NCBI GenBank assembly: GCA_016223085.1
Contig: JACRPS010000003.1
Span: 1,403,280-1,467,279, forward strand
Source: Chloroflexota bacterium
Lineage (GTDB): Bacteria; Chloroflexota; Anaerolineae; Aggregatilineales; Phototrophicaceae
Direction of reading: 5' to 3'
DNA: 64,000 nucleotides
The translations under genes and the position numbers were made by a program. The notes under the pieces are model-generated. The model saw nothing but the letters and a program-made list of their open reading frames with translations. It searched no databases and was not told where the DNA came from. Positions 1 to 8,494 of this stretch are shown here, in pieces (the first letter of the stretch is position 1; the number at the start of each line of letters is the position of its first letter).

Positions 1-867
1 CAAGAACTCTCCGTACCCACGCATGACGCTTACCCAACCGCCCAGCCAACGCCGGACACGCTTGGCCTGGGGCGCACCTCCGGCCAGCGCGGCGCGGAGA
101 TTATTGCCGGTTTCCGCGCGGAACAGCATCCGTCTGCCGATACGCTGGCGCTCAGCCGGTGGACAGGACGGGTTACAGCCCGCTGGTTCATGCGGATGCC
201 GGGCAGCAAGGCCACCATGAACTATCTGGTGACGCGCCTGGCAACCCTGTCCCACCTGATTCAGGAAACGCTGCCGCCAGCCGGTGATGATCTGACCATC
301 GTTGATCTGGCCTGCGGTCTATCGCCGCGCGGTCTGACGCTGGCGCGCGCGCTGCCCCACGTAACGGTGATTGAGATTGATCTACCGGATGTCGTGCGCG
401 ACAAACAGCAGCGGTTGAAGCAGGCGCGTGACGTGGTCATCCCGCCCAATATCCAGTGGCTGGCCGCCGATCTGGGCGTGGTATCGCTGGGAGATGTTCT
501 CGGCGGTCGTCAGGTGAACGCCGTCTGCGCCGAGGGCTTAAACCCCTATTTCTCTGATGAGAAGGTCGTTGCCATTGCCCGGCACATTCACGCCAGCTTA
601 AAACCGGGTGGCGTGTACGTGTGCGACCTGCCCTGGCGCAACGACAACAACGCCCAGGGCAAACAGGTCGCCAACGTGTACAGCCGGCAGGCCGGCGTCT
701 ATCTCTGTACGCCGAAGGACGAAGCCGAAGCGCGCCAGGTGATGCTGGATGCCGGCTTCGCCAGCGTGGATGTTTACCCGACGGCGCAGTTTGCGGACGC
801 CCTCGAGCTGCCGCAGCCGATCATGGAGTTCAGCCTGTTTGTGCGCGCCCGCAAGGCAACGGTTTAA
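1..867 (+). CDS. Class I SAM-dependent methyltransferase, 5' end outside window
   Basis: The reading frame is open from the first base, so the gene starts upstream of the window; the first internal ATG at 190 lies too deep, because residues before it (a run ending RVTARWFMRMPGSK) already look coding. A glycine-rich SAM motif (VDLACGLSPRGL, codons near 301-336) is followed by an acidic end of strand 2 (VIEIDLPDV). This spacing resembles the leucine carboxyl methyltransferase / polyketide O-methyltransferase group (COG3315-like), which methylates carboxyl or hydroxyl groups in the cytoplasm. The substrate cannot be read from sequence. It ends in TAA just before a palindromic repeat and converges on the decarboxylase gene. 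Family call fairly safe, subfamily tentative. Confidence 0.8.
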   Translation, partial: QELSVPTHDAYPTAQPTPDTLGLGRTSGQRGAEIIAGFRAEQHPSADTLALSRWTGRVTARWFMRMPGSKATMNYLVTRLATLSHLIQETLPPAGDDLTIVDLACGLSPRGLTLARALPHVTVIEIDLPDVVRDKQQRLKQARDVVIPPNIQWLAADLGVVSLGDVLGGRQVNAVCAEGLNPYFSDEKVVAIARHIHASLKPGGVYVCDLPWRNDNNAQGKQVANVYSRQAGVYLCTPKDEAEARQVMLDAGFASVDVYPTAQFADALELPQPIMEFSLFVRARKATV

Positions 868-888
868 GTGTCTATCCATAAACCCTTC

Positions 889-914
889 GTAGGGGCACGG
901 CATGCCGTGCCCCT
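889..914. repeat. Palindromic intergenic repeat, GTAGGGGCACGGC type
   Basis: Near-perfect palindrome centred on GGCATGCC between the methyltransferase stop and the convergent decarboxylase. Member of the family found about twenty times in the window. Confidence 0.85.
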
Positions 915-991
915 GCCGACAAATAAAAGAGCTTTACGGATAGGTTCTTAGTCAAACCGGCGCTGGTGCAATGGGACTGCGGTACAACAAA

Positions 992-1016
992 CGGGGCGAG
1001 TCCAAGACTCGCCCCG
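992..1016. repeat. 11-bp-stem hairpin between convergent genes
   Basis: Perfect inverted repeat CGGGGCGAGTC / GACTCGCCCCG with a three-base loop. No T-run follows on either strand, so it is listed as a repeat, though it could stall transcription from both sides. Confidence 0.7.
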
Positions 1017-1046
1017 ACATTGTTTGCAGACGACCAACCCGGCGCG

Positions 1047-2210
1047 TCAGTCACCGACCGCCGGTTCGCGGTCGGCTTCGCCTACGTTCAGCGCCACCCA
1101 GCGCGGGATGGGGAAGCCGTTGAAGGCCGCTGCGTATTCGTTGGTATACGCGCCGGCATCCAGGAACACCAGCCGGTCGCCGATGTGGACTTCCGGCAGT
1201 TCCACACCGCGCGCGATCACGTCGCAGCTATCGCAGCTTGGCCCGGCCAGCGTGTAACGCATCGTCGGGCGTTCGGCGGCATCGTCACTCAGCAGATGCA
1301 CCACCGGCGGGAAGCCTTCGTAGGTTTCCATCAGCCCGTTAAACACCCCCGCGTCCAGGTACAGCCATTCGTCGCTGCCGCGTTTGGCCTTGCCAACCAC
1401 CGACACCACCAGCCGACCCGATTCGCCAACCAGACCGCGGCCCGGCTCCAACGCCAGGATTTGCAGGTCGTCACGCGGGATGTAGTGGGCAACCGCGTCC
1501 ATCACTGCCGCGCCAATTCCCTCAATCGTCGGGATGCTCGGCGTGTGATAGTGCCCCGCCGGGAAACCGCCGCCGATATCCAGGAAGTGCAGCCGGTGGC
1601 CGCGCGCTGCCGCTACCTGCCACACCTCGCCACAGGCGCGGATGGCATTGACCCAGTTGTTCACCGACAGACACTGCGAGCCGACATGGAACGACAGACC
1701 AATCGGCTGCAACCCCAGATCACGCGCCAGATCAAACAGCTTCAGGGCTTCGTCGCCGTCCACGCCGAACTTGCCCGCCAGTGGCAGAACGCTGCCGGTG
1801 TTGTCCACCGCCAGCCGCACGTACACCCGGCTGCCCGGCGCATACCGCGCCACCTTCTCCACCTCGAACGTCGAGTCCACCGTCATGGCATACACGCCTT
1901 CGCGGTGCATCCGTTCCAGGAAGATCGGGTTCTTGATCGGGTTGCTGCAAATGATGCGCTCGCCGGTTGCGCCAGCATCCAGCGACCGTTCCAGTTCGGC
2001 CAGCGACGCGATTTCCAGCCCCGCGCCCTTGTCCACCACCAACTGCAACACCTGCGGGTTAGCGTTGGCTTTCACGGCGTAATACACCGTCGAACCGGGC
2101 ATGGCGGCCAGGAAGCGATCATAGGTCTGTTTAATGACGTTGAAGTCCAGGATCAGGCTGGGTGTCACAGTGCGAGTGTCGCGCAGAACCGAGTCCATGA
2201 GGACGTTCAT
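1047..2210 (-). CDS. PLP-dependent decarboxylase, ornithine/diaminopimelate/arginine fold-III family (ornithine decarboxylase-like)
   Basis: Fold type III decarboxylase of 387 residues, the usual length for bacterial ornithine decarboxylases. Visible: the PLP lysine in YYAVKAN (Lys48), SFHVGSQ (His175) stacking on PLP, the phosphate-binding LDIGGGFP (213-216), EPGR (255-258) and the active-site GPSCDSCD (Cys326-Asp327), the cysteine typical of ornithine/lysine decarboxylases from the partner subunit. It would make putrescine (or cadaverine) in the cytoplasm. The frame extends to 2291, but the chosen ATG at 2210 has AGGAG upstream (13 nt, a little far) and matches the family N-terminus. Ornithine versus lysine specificity is not resolved. 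Confidence 0.9.
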   Translation of the reverse strand: MNVLMDSVLRDTRTVTPSLILDFNVIKQTYDRFLAAMPGSTVYYAVKANANPQVLQLVVDKGAGLEIASLAELERSLDAGATGERIICSNPIKNPIFLERMHREGVYAMTVDSTFEVEKVARYAPGSRVYVRLAVDNTGSVLPLAGKFGVDGDEALKLFDLARDLGLQPIGLSFHVGSQCLSVNNWVNAIRACGEVWQVAAARGHRLHFLDIGGGFPAGHYHTPSIPTIEGIGAAVMDAVAHYIPRDDLQILALEPGRGLVGESGRLVVSVVGKAKRGSDEWLYLDAGVFNGLMETYEGFPPVVHLLSDDAAERPTMRYTLAGPSCDSCDVIARGVELPEVHIGDRLVFLDAGAYTNEYAAAFNGFPIPRWVALNVGEADREPAVGD

Positions 2211-2382
2211 CGGCGTTTGGTGTCTCCTATTCATTTGACTAAACACGACGGGATTGTGCTTGCAGGCAAGGATTATTCTAGTACAAAACACCTCAAAATA
2301 ACATAGGAAATCTTTAAATTTTTGTGAAGAAGCGGGCCATTAGAATGCCATCGTTTCACGATCTAACGGATGACGGAAAACA

Positions 2383-2409
2383 GTAGGGGGAACCGGCGGT
2401 TCGCCCTAC
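2383..2409. repeat. Palindromic intergenic repeat
   Basis: GTAGGGGGAACCG followed by CGGTTCGCCCTAC; variant of the family. It lies directly upstream of the histidine-kinase relic, in place of the missing kinase N-terminus. Confidence 0.75.
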
Positions 2410-2489
2410 GAATAAACACACGTATCGGTCGGTTTTCATTTAACCGTGAGACAGGTCTAAATGATATCCATTTTGATCTGTTTTTTTAC

Positions 2490-2740
2490 GGCACGCAGGT
2501 GGTGTTTCGCATCTGCGACCAGGGGATTGGCATCCCGCTCCGCGACCAGCCCCTGCTGTTTGACGCGTTTTTCCGCGCCAGTAATGTCGGTGCGATTCGT
2601 GGCACCGGGCTGGGCCTGAAGGTGGTGACCGACTGTGTGGCGGTACTGGCAGCACGATTCACGTGGACAGTGAGGAGGGGCGCGGCACAACCATCGCCGT
2701 ACACCTGCCGCGCATCACCAGCGAAGCAGTGCGCGGATAA
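2490..2740 (+). pseudogene. Relic of a sensor histidine kinase, C-terminal ATPase end only
   Basis: The frame around 2490-2640 encodes VVFRICDQGIGIP (G1 box), LFDAFFR (F box) and GTGLGL (G2 box), the ATP-binding end of a sensor histidine kinase. Near 2640-2650 the frame changes: the expected continuation (STIHVDSEEGRGTTIAV and on to LPRITSE) appears in another frame and stops with TAA at 2738-2740. Everything N-terminal to the N box is missing. This is a decayed fragment with one frameshift, not a functional gene. A terminator with a T-run follows about 95 bases later and was probably its own. Confidence 0.8.
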
Positions 2741-2834
2741 GGTTGGTTGTCTGGTGCTGCCGGTGCATACCCGTACCAATTAAAACGGTGGGCGACCGGT
2801 CAGGTGGTCCACCATTTACAAATGCCACCACAGC

Positions 2835-2869
2835 AACACCAGCCCAACCGGTCGGGCTGGTGTTTTTTT
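2835..2869 (+). terminator. Rho-independent terminator, plus strand
   Basis: Stem AACACCAGCCC / GGGCTGGTGTT with an eight-base loop, followed by seven T on the plus strand. Orientation fits the kinase relic, not the minus-strand gene that ends at 2888. Confidence 0.85.
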
Positions 2870-2887
2870 ATGCGCTTCGGCACGGTT

Positions 2888-5128
2888 TTACGGCAGGGCC
2901 AGGCGCAGGTTAAAGCGCAGCGTGCTGGCAGCGGAAACCGGCGTTGTGCCATAACGGGCGATCATGATGTAGTATTTGACGCCCAGCCTGGGCACAAAGC
3001 TGATTTCGGAATACGTTTTACCGGCGGCATCGTGGCTGCAAAACACCGGCGTCAGGTTGTCAGGGTCGCCGGTGTAAATGCCCATCACCGTGTCATAGCT
3101 GCTGCCGCTGGTGCTGGCGACCACCCGGCTGCCAAGTGGCAGGAAACCGCCCGTGTGCTGATACCAGACCGTGTTGGCATAGTCCCTGCCGCCGCCCCCC
3201 AGGCAGGTCATCGCCGGGTCGGCAGTAGTGATGGTCGTGCCATAAACATCCTGCGTCCGGGTGTACGAGGGGGACAGGTTGCCAAAATAGGCCGATATCG
3301 CGCCGTAGATCGAATCATTGGGGACATCCACGCGGATATTAAGCAGCATCGTGACCGGCGCGGCCACCCGTTGTCCGACTTTGGCAACCCGGATGTAGTA
3401 AGTCGTGTCCTTTAACCCATCAAACCGAACGCTGGAGCGTGCATCTGTTGGGATGATATTGTCGTTGCAGCCGATAGCATTGAGATTACCCGGTGAGCCG
3501 CTGAACACATCCAGCACCGTGTCGTAATTGCTGCCCAGCGTATCTACCACATACGACCGGCTTTCGGTCGGGACGAACCGGTACCAGACCGTGTTCGCTA
3601 AACCCGCGCTTTCAGGAATCAGATTCGGGGAGGGGTCATGAACACACGCCGAACCTTCGCCCTCGCTGACCGTTGACCCGTACACGTCCTGGCTGCGGCT
3701 GTCGGGCATGGCGCTGATGACTGCCGCCTGACCGACCAGATCGTTTGGCACAGCCACGTGCATCAGAATTTTCAGATTGGTGCTGTCGGTGACCGGTATG
3801 CTTCCATATTTGGCAAATACCAGATAATACGCAGTTCCAACCGAGGCCGGGAAGCTCACCTGGGACTGCGTGCCGGCGGTATCATCGTTACACGCCACCT
3901 CGGTCCAGCCGCTGCCCGCACTGGTATACACCCCCAGCACCGTATCGTAGCCGGTGCCAAACGTGTCAACCACCATCGGGCGGCTGGCAACTGGCACAAA
4001 GCGGTACCAGACCGTATTGGCGAAATTCCTGGGGCCGCCGGTCGCGCAGGACATGGAAGGATCGGACGCGCTGACGGTCGAGCCGAAGATTTCCTGGGTG
4101 ATGGCTTCGGGCATCCGCATGATGTCCGGGATGATTCGCTCGTCATAGTCCGCCAGATCGTTTGGTACATCCATCCGCAGCGTAAATTTGAGCTGCTTTG
4201 GCACGGAAACCGGCGTGCTACCGTATTTTGCCACCATGAAGTAATAATCGGTATCCGGTTCAGTGGTAAACGCGATATGCGATTGCAGGCCAGCCGTATC
4301 GTCATTGCAGCTCACCAGTTGTAAAGCACCGGCTGCATCAGGGGCATAAATCGCCAGCACCGTGTCGTAGCCGCTGCCAAACGTTTCCGCCGCTACTTCA
4401 TAGATCGTGCCGAACGTCCGGTACTTGTACCAGACCGTATTGGCATAGTTTTTTGACCCTGATTGGATACATGGCATGGGCGGGTCGGTGGTTTCAACCC
4501 GAGCGCCAGAGATATCCTGCAATTTGATGGCTGGGACATCAGGGCCGAAAATTACGGGAGGCGCATAACTGGCGGACGCCACTTCAGCAAACCGATCATT
4601 GTCCAGCCGCAGGTTCAACAGCAGGAAGGTCGGGCTTCCGGCAGGCTGCTCCGAGTTGTGGACGACCATAATCGAGTACGTGGTGCCCGCCACAACCGGG
4701 AACTGCGCGATGGCCGGAGTCTGCGGCCAGCCTCTTGCCCAGGCCACCTGATGCAGATTACCCGGGCTGCCGGTATAAACCGCCAGCAGGATGCCCCGGG
4801 TCGTGCCGGTTGTATCAAGGGTGAGGGAGGCATTCACCGGAGCGGTATAGCGGAACCAGACGGAGTTGGTATAGGACTGATATGTCCTGATGGTACCATC
4901 CGCATTGATCGCCGGATCGCTGACCGAAACCGACGCATAAGCCATGTCCACAACGCTGACATGAGGCAGGTAGCCAACCACACCTGCCGTTGTAAACGTG
5001 TCATAAACGGGGAGCGCACGGGCTATGCTGCTGCCGGGTACTGCCTGCGCCGGTGAAACGAGGCAGACCGTTACCAGCAGCCCAACAATCAACCAACGAA
5101 TGGCTTTCGGACCCTGAAGCCGTTGCAT
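2888..5128 (-). CDS. Secreted protein with five PPC-like beta-sandwich repeats
   Basis: A 746-residue exported protein. The ATG at 5128 is chosen over the frame's earlier start at 5200 because AAAGGAG lies 8 nt upstream and it begins a clean signal peptide (MQRLQGPKAIRWLIVGLL... cleaved after PAQA). The mature part is five tandem modules of about 130 residues, each with ANTVWYRF, an acidic turn like GSxYDTVLxVY, CNDDTAG and a TxYYxxVAKYG strand, resembling bacterial pre-peptidase C-terminal (PPC) beta-sandwiches. Paired cysteines in modules 2-5 suggest an internal disulphide in each. No catalytic domain is visible, so a surface or adhesion role is inferred. It is transcribed divergently from the glycoside hydrolase at 5402. 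Confidence 0.8.
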   Translation of the reverse strand: MQRLQGPKAIRWLIVGLLVTVCLVSPAQAVPGSSIARALPVYDTFTTAGVVGYLPHVSVVDMAYASVSVSDPAINADGTIRTYQSYTNSVWFRYTAPVNASLTLDTTGTTRGILLAVYTGSPGNLHQVAWARGWPQTPAIAQFPVVAGTTYSIMVVHNSEQPAGSPTFLLLNLRLDNDRFAEVASASYAPPVIFGPDVPAIKLQDISGARVETTDPPMPCIQSGSKNYANTVWYKYRTFGTIYEVAAETFGSGYDTVLAIYAPDAAGALQLVSCNDDTAGLQSHIAFTTEPDTDYYFMVAKYGSTPVSVPKQLKFTLRMDVPNDLADYDERIIPDIMRMPEAITQEIFGSTVSASDPSMSCATGGPRNFANTVWYRFVPVASRPMVVDTFGTGYDTVLGVYTSAGSGWTEVACNDDTAGTQSQVSFPASVGTAYYLVFAKYGSIPVTDSTNLKILMHVAVPNDLVGQAAVISAMPDSRSQDVYGSTVSEGEGSACVHDPSPNLIPESAGLANTVWYRFVPTESRSYVVDTLGSNYDTVLDVFSGSPGNLNAIGCNDNIIPTDARSSVRFDGLKDTTYYIRVAKVGQRVAAPVTMLLNIRVDVPNDSIYGAISAYFGNLSPSYTRTQDVYGTTITTADPAMTCLGGGGRDYANTVWYQHTGGFLPLGSRVVASTSGSSYDTVMGIYTGDPDNLTPVFCSHDAAGKTYSEISFVPRLGVKYYIMIARYGTTPVSAASTLRFNLRLALP

Positions 5129-5340
5129 GGTCAATGCTCCTTTGTAACGCCTGGGTTGAAACGAATCGCTCAACCACAGACCCTTACCGGAGGCGATCAA
5201 TTGGCGCGATGTGGTTTGTTAAAAACAGTCTACCATAGTTTGTGAAAAATGGCTCAAAGTGATTTGTCATGAGTTTGGAGGACAGACTGTGCCTATAAAC
5301 CATGCCCGGACTGTTGCTGCAACGCGGTTTTTGGTCTACC

Positions 5341-5365
5341 GTAGGAGCACGATTCATCGTGTCCC
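5341..5365. repeat. Degenerate palindromic repeat
   Basis: GTAGGAGCACGAT / ATCGTGTCCC, variant of the intergenic family, in the leader of the glycoside hydrolase gene between the divergent genes. Confidence 0.6.
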
Positions 5366-5401
5366 GATCATGATCGCTGAACAACAGCGAAGGACTACAG
5401 C

Positions 5402-6799
5402 ATGAGCCTACGCAAAATGATACTGGCGCTGGTATGCGCGGCGGCGCTCTCGGTAGCGCGAGCCAGCGCGCTCCATACCCCAATGCCAACCGATCACGTG
5501 TTTGGTGTGGTCGAGGCGCATTACCGCCCGGAAATGGCGGCGGAACTGGGCGTCAGTTGGGAACGGATTCTGTTCCCCTGGGAGGTGTTTCAGCCCAACG
5601 GCCCAGAGGACTTTAACGCCGGTTTCATCGGCGGAGATTACCTGGCCAATGGCCGCCAGATTGTCGGCCTGGTGAAAGGCGTGCCCGGCTGGGCGACCGA
5701 GTCGGGGCAGTTCAACGACGTGCCGCGAGGCATTACCCTGCCCCACAACGACCCCAACAACGTCTTTGGCGCGTTTATGACCCGTCTGGTCAGCCACTTT
5801 GCCCCGCTGGGTGTACACCACTGGATTATCCTGAACGAGCCGGACATCCGCCCCGGTGAGGGCACGGTGGAATTTCTGGGTGATGTTGACGATTATTACC
5901 ACGTCCTCAAAACGGCATATCTGGCCGCCAAAGCCGTTGACCCCACCGCGCACATTCAGATCGCCGGCATGACCTGGTGGTATGATGTCAATAGCGGACG
6001 CGCGCCCTATCTCCGCCGCCTGCTGCACGTCATTAACAGCGACCCGGACGCCGCCGCGAACAACTACTATTTCGACGGCGTTTCGCTGCACATTTATTTC
6101 ACTACGTCCAGCGTGTATAACATCATCAGCGCCAACCGTGACATTCTCAACCGCTTCGGCCTCGGTCATAAACAGGTCTGGCTGGTGGAATTTAACGCCA
6201 GCCCACGCCGCGACCCGGCAACGCCGGTCAACGCGCCGTTTATGGTCTCGCTGGAGCAGCAGGCGGACTTCATCGTGCAGGCCAGCGCGTCGGCGCTGGC
6301 CGCCGGGGCGAACCGCCTCGCGGTGTACCGCCTGTACGATAACGAATTCGTGCCGGGCGTGACCGAACCCTGGGGACTGGTCCGGCAGGATGGCTCCACG
6401 CGCCCGGCGTTCCAGGCGTACCAGCAGATCATCCATCGGCTGAACGGCGCGACCGATATTCAACGGTTTTCCAGCCGCGCCGCAACACTCATCACGGCGG
6501 CGTACCCGGATTCCACGCTCTACCTCCTGTGGAACGATACATTCAACGGCGGGCAGTTCCTCATCAGCGCGGCGGACATCAGCGAGGCGCAGGTGGCTGA
6601 CGCGGTCGGCAGCGCACAATCCGTGCCGGTAACAGCCGACAGCGGCGAACCGCTGCTGGTGATTGACGCGCCGCCTGCCGAGAAGATTGACAGGCCGGAG
6701 GTGGTGGTGGCCGGGGCGGTGCGCCTGCTGGTACTGCCGGGCGGGATGCGTCCGGTGCAGTTCCGCGCCGCCAACGGGCGAGTGCGGGGGATGAACTGA
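5402..6799 (+). CDS. Secreted clan GH-A glycoside hydrolase (GH39/GH5-like)
   Basis: 465 residues with an N-terminal signal peptide (MSLRKMILALVCAAALSVAR, cleavage near ASA). The (beta/alpha)8 hallmarks of clan GH-A retaining glycosidases are present: strand-4 acid/base in WIILNEPD (Glu146) and strand-7 nucleophile in VWLVEFNASP (Glu263), 117 residues apart. The N-terminal strand pattern (VSWERILFPWEVFQP) resembles GH39 and related GH5-like exoenzymes. The last ~100 residues look like a small beta domain. It probably cleaves beta-glycans or xylosides outside the cell; exact substrate unknown. GAAGGA precedes the ATG by 8 nt. It is divergent from the repeat protein at 2888-5128. Confidence 0.8.
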   Translation: MSLRKMILALVCAAALSVARASALHTPMPTDHVFGVVEAHYRPEMAAELGVSWERILFPWEVFQPNGPEDFNAGFIGGDYLANGRQIVGLVKGVPGWATESGQFNDVPRGITLPHNDPNNVFGAFMTRLVSHFAPLGVHHWIILNEPDIRPGEGTVEFLGDVDDYYHVLKTAYLAAKAVDPTAHIQIAGMTWWYDVNSGRAPYLRRLLHVINSDPDAAANNYYFDGVSLHIYFTTSSVYNIISANRDILNRFGLGHKQVWLVEFNASPRRDPATPVNAPFMVSLEQQADFIVQASASALAAGANRLAVYRLYDNEFVPGVTEPWGLVRQDGSTRPAFQAYQQIIHRLNGATDIQRFSSRAATLITAAYPDSTLYLLWNDTFNGGQFLISAADISEAQVADAVGSAQSVPVTADSGEPLLVIDAPPAEKIDRPEVVVAGAVRLLVLPGGMRPVQFRAANGRVRGMN

Positions 6800-6913
6800 G
6801 GAAGTTGCCGGTTGCCCGGTTGCCGTTCAGCAATCGGCAGTCAGCTTTTTCCCTGCATTTTTGCTGAAAACTATAGGCTACCAGCCTTTTCCCTGACGAC
6901 CCAATAAACAAAC

Positions 6914-6939
6914 AGGGACAGGGTTTTATCCCTGTCCCT
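6914..6939. repeat. 10-bp-stem hairpin repeat
   Basis: AGGGACAGGG / CCCTGTCCCT between the convergent glycosidase and YceI genes. It is followed by short reiterations of TTATC/CTTATC (6941-6963). Confidence 0.7.
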
Positions 6940-6969
6940 ACTTATCTCTTATCACTTATCCCTGAGAGG

Positions 6970-7518
6970 TTACACCGCCGCCGCTTCCGGCACGAGGATC
7001 GCTTCCACATCCAGATTAATCGTGATGTCCTTGCCGACCAGCCAGCCGCCGGTTTCCAGCGCCATATTCCAGGTCAGGCCAAAATCCTCCCGGTTAATTT
7101 TGGTAGTGGCATGGAAGCCAATGCGCTCATCACCAAACGGGCTTTTGGCGCGGCCCAGCAGTTCCACATCCAGCGTCACCGGGCGGGTCACGCCGCGAAT
7201 GGTCAGGTCGCCGGTCACTTTGGCGCGGGTGGCGTCGGCGTTTGGCTCAACCTTTGTGCTCTTGAACGTGATCGTGCCGTAGTTTTCCACATCGAGGAAA
7301 TCGGCGCTGCGCAGGTGCGTGTCGCGCTGGTCAAGACCGGTGGAGGTCATCTGCGTGGTGTCAATCGTGGCTTCCACCCAGGACGCCGCCGGGTTTTCCA
7401 GGTCATAAAACAGTGTTCCGGTCACGTTCTTAAAACCACCGCGCACGGTCGTAATCATCATGTGGCGCGCCGAAAATTCAGCAGCGGTATGGGCAGGGTC
7501 AAATTTCCAGATGGGCAT
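6970..7518 (-). CDS. YceI-family lipocalin-fold protein
   Basis: 182 residues, full-length YceI domain: WKFDPAHTAAEFSARHMMIT at the start, the RDTHLRSADFLDVENY segment, the TGDLTIRGVTRPVTLDVE strand and a GFHATTKINREDFGLTWN block are all characteristic. YceI proteins bind polyisoprenoid or other long amphiphilic lipids in a beta-barrel. No signal peptide is present, so this copy should be cytoplasmic. GAGGAG lies 7 nt before the ATG. A TetR-family regulator lies upstream on the same strand, and two similar palindromes occupy the intervening 260 bases, so expression is probably under TetR control. Confidence 0.92.
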   Translation of the reverse strand: MPIWKFDPAHTAAEFSARHMMITTVRGGFKNVTGTLFYDLENPAASWVEATIDTTQMTSTGLDQRDTHLRSADFLDVENYGTITFKSTKVEPNADATRAKVTGDLTIRGVTRPVTLDVELLGRAKSPFGDERIGFHATTKINREDFGLTWNMALETGGWLVGKDITINLDVEAILVPEAAAV

Positions 7519-7552
7519 CGCTCAAGCTCCTCGGCTATAAGTCTGACTCGAT

Positions 7553-7568
7553 TCGGACTAAAGTCCGA
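7553..7568. promoter_or_regulatory. Probable TetR operator 1
   Basis: Perfect palindrome TCGGACT-AA-AGTCCGA, about 35 bases upstream of the YceI start codon. Shares the CGGACTANNGTCCG pattern with the second site. Confidence 0.6.
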
Positions 7569-7624
7569 TTTACAGGATTATCATACAACCAATTATCGCA
7601 AAAATGCATGAGTAACCGCTTAGA

Positions 7625-7644
7625 AAACGGACTACCGTCCGTTT
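7625..7644. promoter_or_regulatory. Probable TetR operator 2
   Basis: Palindrome AAACGGAC-TACC-GTCCGTTT, 72 bases from site 1 between the TetR gene and YceI. Length and symmetry fit TetR-family dimers. Confidence 0.6.
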
Positions 7645-7779
7645 GATAACTGTAAAAACTCCGGCGGCGGATTCAGTCATGCGGTTACTTTCATGTCAGG
7701 TGGAGCAGAACTACGGGGGATGAGCGCAGCAGCGCGATAGCTTGCGACGCCGTGCTTTCATGATGTTGACGCAACGCGG

Positions 7780-8376
7780 TCAGCCAACCAGCCGGTTCAG
7801 CATCGTCTCGATGCCGGCCTGAATCCGGTCCAGCGAATAACCCAGGTTGTGCCGCTGAAAGCTGATGGTACGCGCGTCCAGCATAACATACAGCACATCG
7901 GTCAGGTAATCGAGATCACCCGGCAGGCGCAGTTGTCCCAGCAGGCCGCGTATGGTCTGCCGCCACCACAGATGCGCCGGATGCGCCAGCGTTGGCAGTC
8001 CCCTGATGGGCATATTCACGTCCAGCAGGGCTTCGTTGAAAATCACAAAGCGCACCACCTCCGCCAGGAACCAGTGCAGGTTTTCCAGCGGGGGGCCGCC
8101 GCTGCTCAGGCGGCGCAGCGTGCGTTCCTGAAGCTGGCGCTGTTCATCGTCCAGCAGCGCGTGACACAGCGCCGTTTTGTTCTCAAAATGGCGGTACAGC
8201 GTCCCCTTGCCCACGCCAGCGGCCTCGGCAACGGCAGACATGGTGATCGCTTCTACACCGTGCTCGGCGAACAGCCGCCGGGCGGTATCGAGCAGAAGCG
8301 CGCGGTTTTTCAGGGCATCGGCGCGGCTCGGCTGCGAGCCGCTGACGATCAACAGGTCATCCGGCATGATTGTCAC
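7780..8376 (-). CDS. TetR/AcrR-family transcriptional regulator
   Basis: 198 residues. The N-terminal helix-turn-helix is canonical: LLDTARRLFAEHGVEAITMS, AVAEAAGVGKGTLYRHFENK. The C-terminal ligand-binding half is helical and unassignable. The frame's first start is GTG at 8376; an ATG lies at 8367 and neither has a strong ribosome site, so the start is uncertain by three residues. The gene faces away from the creatininase-family gene and reads towards YceI. The two operator-like palindromes downstream, next to YceI, suggest it represses YceI rather than the divergent gene; this is inference. Confidence 0.92.
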   Translation of the reverse strand: MTIMPDDLLIVSGSQPSRADALKNRALLLDTARRLFAEHGVEAITMSAVAEAAGVGKGTLYRHFENKTALCHALLDDEQRQLQERTLRRLSSGGPPLENLHWFLAEVVRFVIFNEALLDVNMPIRGLPTLAHPAHLWWRQTIRGLLGQLRLPGDLDYLTDVLYVMLDARTISFQRHNLGYSLDRIQAGIETMLNRLVG

Positions 8377-8416
8377 TCAGAATTCACGTTTTTCGTTTTT
8401 CCGGGCTAACAGGAAA

Positions 8417-8425
8417 TGTTATAAT
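8417..8425 (+). promoter_or_regulatory. Extended -10 promoter element
   Basis: TGTTATAAT (extended -10, TGnTATAAT) in the divergent region, about 70 bases before the creatininase-family ATG. No good -35 box is seen. Confidence 0.4.
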
Positions 8426-8494
8426 GATATTACTCAATTTGCCAGATCAGTTTCATGCCTTCCGTTATTATAGTGCAGAAAGGCCAGGTTGGTT

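Noticed and set aside
966..2306. Long open frame (446 codons) on the plus strand
   Set aside because: It is the complement of the PLP decarboxylase, whose motifs are unmistakable; the antisense frame has no family pattern.
2835..2869. Terminator for the minus-strand repeat protein at 2888
   Set aside because: The T-run is on the plus strand only, so it fits the kinase relic.
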